A stretch of 10,562 nt of DNA from Clostridia bacterium (GTDB lineage Bacteria > Bacillota > Clostridia > Oscillospirales > CAG-272): positions 1-10,562 of the forward strand of contig JAGAFM010000019.1 of NCBI GenBank assembly GCA_017612655.1. The letters run 5' to 3'. Shown here piece after piece: positions 6,149 to 10,562 of the stretch (positions are counted from its first letter, which is position 1; every line of letters starts with the position of its first letter). The position numbers were made by a program, and so were the translations under genes. The notes beneath the pieces are model-generated. The model did not search any database. It was not told where the DNA came from and saw only the letters and a program-made list of their open reading frames with translations.

Positions 6149-7417
6149 ATGCAAAAAAATTGGTATCGGCTGGACACGGCGGCGCTGCTCTTTCCCGCCA
6201 TCTCCCGCAGGGACTGGTGCAACGCCTTCCGCGTTTCCGCCACCCTGACCGAAGCAATCGACCCGGTCATTCTGCAGCGCGCAACGGAAGATTTGCGCAC
6301 CCGGTTTCCCGGTTTCTTTGTCTCCCTTCGCAAGGGCCTTTTCTGGTATTATCTGGAAGAAAGCTCCGAGCCGGTAACGGTTCGAAGCGATTACGCCTAT
6401 CCGCTGACCTTTATGAGCAGCAGAGAGCTGCGGAAGAACTGCCTCCGGGTTCTCTACTATAAAAACCGCATCGCCTGCGAGTTTTTCCATTCCGTGACGG
6501 ACGGACACGGGGGAAGCGTTTTTCTCTGCAATCTCGTCGCCCGCTATCTGGAGCGGAAGAACGGGCTCCGCGTACCCCGCGAGGGGTTCATTCTGGACCT
6601 GACGGAACCCCCGCCCCCCGAAGAACTGGAGGACAGCTTCCTGAAGAACGCCGCCGAAGTTGCCGCCGGCCGCCGGGAGGAGAAGTCGTACCGCCTGCAC
6701 GGATCCCGCGACTCGCACGGGTTTAAGACGCTGACGACCGGGATTGTTGATACCGAGACGCTTCTCGACACCGCACACCGGTACCGGGTGACGGTCACCG
6801 CCCTGCTTGCGGCCGTAATGGCGGAGAGCGTCATCGCCATGCAGGCCGAAGAACTCCCCCGAAAGCTCCGGCGTCCCGTGAAGATTACCATCCCCGTCGA
6901 TCTCCGGCGCCTCTACGGAAGCCAGACGCTGAGAAACTTCTCCCTCGTGCTGAATGTCGGGGCGGACCCGCGGTTCGGCGACTACCGGTTCGAGGAACTG
7001 TGCAGCACGATATATCATGAACTCTGCGCAAAAGCCACGCCGCAGAACATGGCGGGCATGATTGCCGCCAACGTTCAGCCGCAGCAGCTGGTCCTTCTCC
7101 GTCTCGCGCCGGTCTTTCTGAAGAATCTCGTGATGAACGCCGTCTACCGCCGTGCCGGAGAGAGCGGCGGAAGTCTGAATATTTCCAATCTAACGAATCT
7201 GCCCCTGCCCCAGATCATGTTGCCCTACGTCAGCCGTCTGGAATTCATCATCGGGCCCCAGCGCAGTTATCCGAACAACTGTTCCGTGGTCAGCTTCAGC
7301 GGGAAAACCTACATCAACATGATTCGGAACATCCGGGAATCGGAGCTGGAGAGACGCTTCTTCTCGCGTCTGGTCGAGCTCGGAATCCCGGTGGAAATCG
7401 AATGCAACAGGAGATAG
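6149..7417 (+). CDS. HxxxDG acyltransferase (alcohol acetyltransferase/condensation-domain superfamily)
   Basis: A 422-residue soluble protein. The catalytic signature H114-S-V-T-D118-G119 is the HxxxDG motif of the CoA-dependent acyltransferase superfamily (alcohol acetyltransferases, wax ester synthase/DGAT, NRPS condensation domains); His is the general base. The C-half has the usual second-domain elements: IPVDLRRLYG (248-257), LRNFSLVLNVG (261-271) and LNISNLTNLPLP (343-354), the last like the S-N-x-G/P segment of alcohol acetyltransferases. Expected reaction: acyl transfer from a CoA or carrier thioester to an alcohol or amine; the substrate is unknown. I chose ATG 6149 because GGGAGGG at 6133-6139 is 9 nt upstream; an in-frame ATG at 6131 abuts its purine tract and is unlikely. 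It is the first gene of an operon with a membrane protein and two esterases. Confidence 0.82.
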   Translation: MQKNWYRLDTAALLFPAISRRDWCNAFRVSATLTEAIDPVILQRATEDLRTRFPGFFVSLRKGLFWYYLEESSEPVTVRSDYAYPLTFMSSRELRKNCLRVLYYKNRIACEFFHSVTDGHGGSVFLCNLVARYLERKNGLRVPREGFILDLTEPPPPEELEDSFLKNAAEVAAGRREEKSYRLHGSRDSHGFKTLTTGIVDTETLLDTAHRYRVTVTALLAAVMAESVIAMQAEELPRKLRRPVKITIPVDLRRLYGSQTLRNFSLVLNVGADPRFGDYRFEELCSTIYHELCAKATPQNMAGMIAANVQPQQLVLLRLAPVFLKNLVMNAVYRRAGESGGSLNISNLTNLPLPQIMLPYVSRLEFIIGPQRSYPNNCSVVSFSGKTYINMIRNIRESELERRFFSRLVELGIPVEIECNRR

Positions 7418-7420
7418 AAC

Positions 7421-8107
7421 ATGTATTGTGTGAAATGCGGCGTGAAGCTTCAGGAGGGCGTCAACGAATGTCCGCTGTGCCGGACTCCCGTCTGGAATCC
7501 GGATCAGGCGAAGGAACAGCCCGCGTACCCGGATCAGTATCCGCGTGCGCACCGGGAGTCCAATCTCCCGGCCGCGGTTGCGCTCACGGTTCTCTGCGTG
7601 ACCGCCGTCATCGTCATTCTGACGGTGTGCCTGAAGCTGTACGGATCCCTGAACTGGGGCGGGTACGCGATCAGCGGCGTCGCTATGTTCTATGTGATCT
7701 TCGCCCTGCCGAACTGGTTCCGTCACCCGATGTGGGAGGTCTTCATCCCGGTCGATCACGCGGCCGCGGCGCTGTTTGTGCTGTATGTCTGCCTGGAGAC
7801 GGGCGGATCCTGGTTCCTGAGCTTTGCCCTCCCGGTCATCCTCATCAGTTGTCTGCTCTCCACCGCCCTCTACTGTCTGCTGAAATACGTCCGGGGCGGA
7901 AGGCTGTTCATTCTGGGCGGGCTGCTGCTGGGCATCGGAGGGTTCACCGTTCTGATCGAGCTGTTCGAGCATCTGACCTTCGGCGTCGACATGTTCCGGT
8001 GGAGTCTGTATTCCCTTCCGGTCTTCGCGGTCGCGGGAATCTTTCTCCTGCTGGCGGGCATGATACCGGGGCTCCGGCACGCTCTGGAAAAGCGCACCTT
8101 TTTCTGA
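7421..8107 (+). CDS. Zinc-ribbon six-helix membrane protein (DUF6320-like)
   Basis: A 228-residue protein with two parts. Residues 3-20 form a zinc ribbon, C3-V-K-C6 ... C17-P-L-C20. After a proline-rich linker (25-47) come six hydrophobic segments at about 48-73, 78-97, 106-126, 131-155, 160-182 and 195-215, so it is an inner-membrane protein with the ribbon probably in the cytosol. This architecture recalls the uncharacterised DUF6320 proteins of Clostridia; the assignment is from memory and not searched. The ATG is 3 nt after the acyltransferase stop with AGGAG at 7409-7413. Tight linkage with the acyltransferase suggests it anchors or regulates the acylation step, or moves its substrate or product. 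No catalytic motif is visible in the membrane part. Confidence 0.75.
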   Translation: MYCVKCGVKLQEGVNECPLCRTPVWNPDQAKEQPAYPDQYPRAHRESNLPAAVALTVLCVTAVIVILTVCLKLYGSLNWGGYAISGVAMFYVIFALPNWFRHPMWEVFIPVDHAAAALFVLYVCLETGGSWFLSFALPVILISCLLSTALYCLLKYVRGGRLFILGGLLLGIGGFTVLIELFEHLTFGVDMFRWSLYSLPVFAVAGIFLLLAGMIPGLRHALEKRTFF

Positions 8108-8123
8108 ACGGGGGGAGAACGGT

Positions 8124-9011
8124 ATGGCCAGACGCCTGTTTATTCCGGAAAGACGCGTGATTCCGGTCGACCGTCACCGGATAAGACTCCTGATCCTGCG
8201 GCCGGCGGAGAAAGCGGAGGCCAAAGTTCCCGGCGTTCTCTGGATCCACGGAGGCGGATATCAGTCCGGATCCGCGAAGGACGTCTTCATCACGCGGGCG
8301 CTTTCCCTGGTTGTGAAATTCGGCGCCGTTCTCGTCGCGCCGGACTACCGTCTCTCGAAAAAGCATCCGTACCCCGCAGGTCTCCGGGACTGCTACGCCG
8401 CGCTCCTTTATCTGAAGGAACACGCGGAAGAACTGGGGGTCAGGCCGGATCAGATCATGGTCGGAGGCGAGAGCGCAGGCGGCGGTCTGACCGCCGCACT
8501 GTGCATGCTTGCCCGCGACCGGGGAGAGGTGAATATTGCGTTTCAGATGCCTCTCTACCCGATGCTCGACGACCGGGACACTCCGTCCTCGGCCGACAAC
8601 CATGCCCCCAACTGGAACACGAAACGGAACCGCAGAGCCTGGAAGCGCTATCTGAGGGACGCGTACGGCACGGAGCTCGTCTCCTGCTATGCCGCTCCGG
8701 CCCGAAGAGAGGACCTGAGCGGGCTCCCTCCCTGCTACACCTATGTCGGGGAGGAGGAGCCTTTCTTCTGCGAAACGGTGGATTATGTCCGGAGACTCCG
8801 GGAGGCCGGGATCGAAGCGGAGTGCGACGTGTATCCGAACTGGTTCCACGCCTACGATCTGTTCTTCCCGGCGAAAAAGACCGTACGGGAGGCCGTCTCC
8901 CGTTTCGAGGAGCACTTCCGGTACGCGGCGGAGCATTATTCCGCCCCGCAGAAGGAAGAAAAAGAAGAGTCAGCGCGCAACAATACTTCCGAAAAGGAGA
9001 GATCAACATGA
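8124..9011 (+). CDS. Alpha/beta hydrolase of the HSL-like carboxylesterase family
   Basis: A 295-residue cytosolic protein without signal peptide. It has the hormone-sensitive-lipase pattern: oxyanion motif H42-G-G-G45, then APDYRLS (72-78), nucleophile elbow G115-E-S117-A-G119 and the catalytic His in W240-F-H242-A-Y-D. The acid, usually Asp, falls in VGEEEPFFCET (208-218); here the likely residue is Glu (E211 or E212), which some members use. It should hydrolyse short-chain esters or lactones. The C-terminal tail (about 273-295) is a charged, low-complexity extension. The start follows GGGGGAG at 8111-8117. The last codons overlap the next ATG (ATGA), implying coupled translation. In this operon it may remove the acyl group placed by the first enzyme. 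Confidence 0.9.
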   Translation: MARRLFIPERRVIPVDRHRIRLLILRPAEKAEAKVPGVLWIHGGGYQSGSAKDVFITRALSLVVKFGAVLVAPDYRLSKKHPYPAGLRDCYAALLYLKEHAEELGVRPDQIMVGGESAGGGLTAALCMLARDRGEVNIAFQMPLYPMLDDRDTPSSADNHAPNWNTKRNRRAWKRYLRDAYGTELVSCYAAPARREDLSGLPPCYTYVGEEEPFFCETVDYVRRLREAGIEAECDVYPNWFHAYDLFFPAKKTVREAVSRFEEHFRYAAEHYSAPQKEEKEESARNNTSEKERST

Positions 9012-9601
9012 AAAAAGTTGTTTTGATGGGCGATTCCATCCGCCTGAGTTATCAGGAGCGCGTCCGCGAACTGCTTGCCGACGTGGCGGATGTGGTCTGG
9101 CCGAAGCAGAACGGCGCCTACACGATGGACACGATCTGGGCCGTCCGCGACTGGTTCCGGGACAACGGGTGGGGTCCCGTCGATCTCATCCACTGGAACA
9201 ACGGGATCTGGGAACATCACCGGACACTGGACGACGGCGAGCCCCTTACCACTCCGGAGGAGTATCTCTATCTGAACAGACGGCTTCACCGCCAGCTGAA
9301 AACGTACACGGACAATCTGATCTGGGCAACCACGACTCCCGCAGGGCTCTGCTACAAGTACAACAAAGACGGCCGTGACGCGGTTTCGAGGGATGAATGG
9401 AACCGGGAAAACGAACTTTACAATGCGCTGGTTTCTTCCTATCTCATCCAGCAGGGCGTGGAAATCGACGACCTCTGGGCGCTGATGAACGAGCATCTCG
9501 ACTATATCTGCGAAGACGGTTTTCACCTGAATCCGGCGGGCGTCGAGGCGGCGGCCAATCAGGTTGCAGCATGCATCCGGGCTAAACTGCTCCGGAACTG
9601 A
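9008..9601 (+). CDS. SGNH/GDSL-family hydrolase
   Basis: A 197-residue cytosolic protein with the SGNH signature: block I G8-D9-S10 with the nucleophile Ser, block III H62-W-N64-N65-G66 where Asn supports the oxyanion hole, and block V D170-G-F-H173 with the catalytic Asp and His. Length fits the small single-domain esterases of this family, which include sugar O-acetyl esterases. No signal peptide. The ATG overlaps the upstream stop (ATGA) and is preceded by AAGGAG at 8994-8999, 8 nt away. It is the last gene of the acyltransferase operon and lies 35 nt before a terminator. The likely role is deacylation of an intracellular sugar ester or similar small molecule; the substrate is not evident. 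Confidence 0.88.
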   Translation: MKKVVLMGDSIRLSYQERVRELLADVADVVWPKQNGAYTMDTIWAVRDWFRDNGWGPVDLIHWNNGIWEHHRTLDDGEPLTTPEEYLYLNRRLHRQLKTYTDNLIWATTTPAGLCYKYNKDGRDAVSRDEWNRENELYNALVSSYLIQQGVEIDDLWALMNEHLDYICEDGFHLNPAGVEAAANQVAACIRAKLLRN

Positions 9602-9636
9602 ATTCCAGAACTGTCCTCCTTCAAAACAGCGGAAAA

Positions 9637-9682
9637 GCCGCAGTATCCATGCGTTCTGCATCGGTACTGCGGCGTTGTTTTT
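9637..9682 (+). terminator. Terminator of the acyltransferase operon, probably bidirectional
   Basis: Nine perfect pairs GCCGCAGTA/TACTGCGGC (9637-9645 with 9665-9673) continue through two pairs, a C-C mismatch and ATGC/GCAT (9649-9652 with 9658-9661) to a 5-nt loop. Downstream is GTTGTTTTT (9674-9682). On the minus strand the same stem is followed by TTTTCC (9636-9631), so it can also end transcription of the convergent radical-enzyme gene at 9717. Confidence 0.85.
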
Positions 9683-9716
9683 GCGTTCTGGAGTCCGTGG
9701 CTTCCGGAAACGGGGT

Positions 9717-10562
9717 TCAGCCTCCGCTGACGGTCGCCGGTTTTCCTGAGAGTTCCCGGATTTGGGCGGCCGTTTCCTTGAGCGGGCCTTTTTCCATGAA
9801 CTTCGGATTGTCGTAGGGCTGGGATTTTCCGAGCTGCTGGGCTTTGGACAGTCCGAGCGGATGGTAGGGTTCCAAATTCACGGCGCGGATTCCAGGAAGA
9901 CGTCCGGCCAGTTCGGCGATCGCCCGGTAATGGGACTCCGAATCGTTGCACCCGGGCACGATGGGGCAGCGGAGAACGATTTCCGCGCCTGCATCGGAGA
10001 GGTGTTCCAGATTGGAGAGAATCCGGTCGGAATCCACCCCGGTCAGAGCCCTGTGTTGTTCCGGCTCGGCTTTATAGTCGTACAGGAAAAGGTCGACAAC
10101 CGGAAGAAAACGTTCGAGCGTCTTCCAGCTGCAGTAGCCGGAGGTTTCCATCGCGACATGGAGGCCTTCTTTTTTTGCCGCCTCGCAGAGGGCAAGGGAA
10201 AAGGACGGCTGGGCCAGCGGTTCTCCCCCGGACAGCGTCATCCCGCCTCCGCCTTCCTCGTAGAACACCCGGTCCTGAAGAACCTTTTCCAGTACTTCTT
10301 CCACGGTTTTCTCCTCTCCCTCCCGTTCGACGCGCCCGGTATAGGGGCGCATGCAGTCGTAGATCCGGTACGGCGCGATCCGCTCCGGATAATGCGGCGC
10401 CCTCGCCTCCCCGGAGATCCCCTGATTGCGCTCGACCATAACGGACCTGAGCGACCAGAGCTCGGCCTGGACCCCCTCGGGCAGTCCTTCAACGGACAGG
10501 GATACATCGTCCGACGGCACGTCCCGCAGAAGGAGCTGGAACGAGGCGTATCCGCCCCGCGC
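9717..10562 (-). CDS. Chimeric ORF: beta-sandwich-like N-segment joined to a glycyl-radical-activating-enzyme C-part lacking the FeS motif
   Basis: The minus-strand frame is open from the right edge (281 codons visible), so its true start is outside the window; the first GTG (10518-10520) has no ribosome site. Numbered from that GTG, residues 66-267 match pyruvate formate-lyase activating enzymes: GEEKTVEEVLEKVLQDRVFY (68-87), the T-L-S-G-G-E-P motif (95-101), METSGYC (124-130), DLFLYDYK (143-150) and the C-terminal EPYHPLG (217-223). These bind S-adenosylmethionine and activate glycyl-radical enzymes. However the preceding stretch, where CxxxCxxC and extra 4Fe-4S cysteines belong, reads instead like a carbohydrate-protein beta-sandwich (GYASFQLLLRD, SVEGLPEGV, RIYDCMRPY), recalling DUF4091/GH123-type N-domains. 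No frame here supplies the cysteine motif. It is probably a truncated or rearranged gene, or an assembly join, not an active radical-SAM enzyme as shown. Confidence 0.75.
   Translation of the reverse strand, partial: ARGGYASFQLLLRDVPSDDVSLSVEGLPEGVQAELWSLRSVMVERNQGISGEARAPHYPERIAPYRIYDCMRPYTGRVEREGEEKTVEEVLEKVLQDRVFYEEGGGGMTLSGGEPLAQPSFSLALCEAAKKEGLHVAMETSGYCSWKTLERFLPVVDLFLYDYKAEPEQHRALTGVDSDRILSNLEHLSDAGAEIVLRCPIVPGCNDSESHYRAIAELAGRLPGIRAVNLEPYHPLGLSKAQQLGKSQPYDNPKFMEKGPLKETAAQIRELSGKPATVSGG

Noticed and set aside
5083..6333. Minus-strand open frame across the GT-B end, the hairpin region and the start of the acyltransferase
   Set aside because: It runs through a terminator and a promoter on the other strand, shows no motif, and its composition is that of an antisense shadow.
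6026..7018. Minus-strand frame opposite the acyltransferase
   Set aside because: No motif or ribosome site; the plus strand carries the HxxxDG protein with a good ribosome site.
7944..8936. Minus-strand frame opposite the alpha/beta hydrolase
   Set aside because: Antisense to a gene with complete catalytic motifs; no family resemblance.
8501..9007. Extension of the SGNH hydrolase frame upstream inside the alpha/beta hydrolase gene
   Set aside because: The upstream part is Arg/Pro-rich shadow sequence; the real start ATG 9008 has AAGGAG and gives the normal GDS-first SGNH protein.

Overview
The window most likely comes from a Gram-positive, anaerobic, Clostridia-like gut or rumen bacterium, quite possibly from a metagenome assembly. 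Evidence: the genes are GC-rich with strong G/C preference at third codon positions, Shine-Dalgarno sequences are AGGAG/AAGGAG type, genes overlap by 4 nt (TTGA, ATGA), terminators are factor-independent, and the families are typical of Clostridia (GPH sugar symporter, cytoplasmic GH36, HxxxDG acyltransferase next to a zinc-ribbon membrane protein, glycyl-radical activating enzyme). The exact taxon cannot be fixed from the sequence.

Layout. (1) 1-600 is compositionally different and AT-richer (541-600 is 28% GC by count; 661-720 inside the next gene is 70%). It carries the C-terminal remnant of a transposase (2-202), an IS tail, and a strong promoter with a palindromic operator candidate. (2) 602-5820 is a four-gene plus-strand cluster: TetR-type regulator, GPH cation-sugar symporter, GH36 alpha-galactosidase-like enzyme, and a GT-B-like protein of unknown function. 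Symporter to hydrolase is separated by 1 nt and hydrolase to GT-B overlaps by 4 nt, so these three are one translationally coupled unit. It ends in a series of hairpins and a very strong terminator (5935-5984). (3) 6149-9601 is a second plus-strand operon with its own promoter: HxxxDG acyltransferase, zinc-ribbon six-TM membrane protein, alpha/beta hydrolase with Ser-His triad, and SGNH/GDSL hydrolase. It ends in a terminator that can serve both strands (9637-9682). (4) On the minus strand, running off the right edge, is an odd ORF. Its C-terminal two-thirds is a pyruvate formate-lyase activating-enzyme-like protein, but the portion that should hold the radical-SAM CxxxCxxC cluster is replaced in frame by a beta-sandwich-like segment that recalls DUF4091/GH123-type carbohydrate proteins.

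How the genes may work together. The first operon looks like uptake of an alpha-galactoside by cation symport, cytosolic hydrolysis of the alpha-galactosyl bond, and an unknown sugar-nucleotide or lipid-linked step by the GT-B-like protein, probably under TetR control. The second operon pairs one predicted O-acyltransferase with two predicted esterases and a membrane protein, suggesting addition and removal of acyl groups on a small molecule or lipid. No tRNA, rRNA or CRISPR array was seen.
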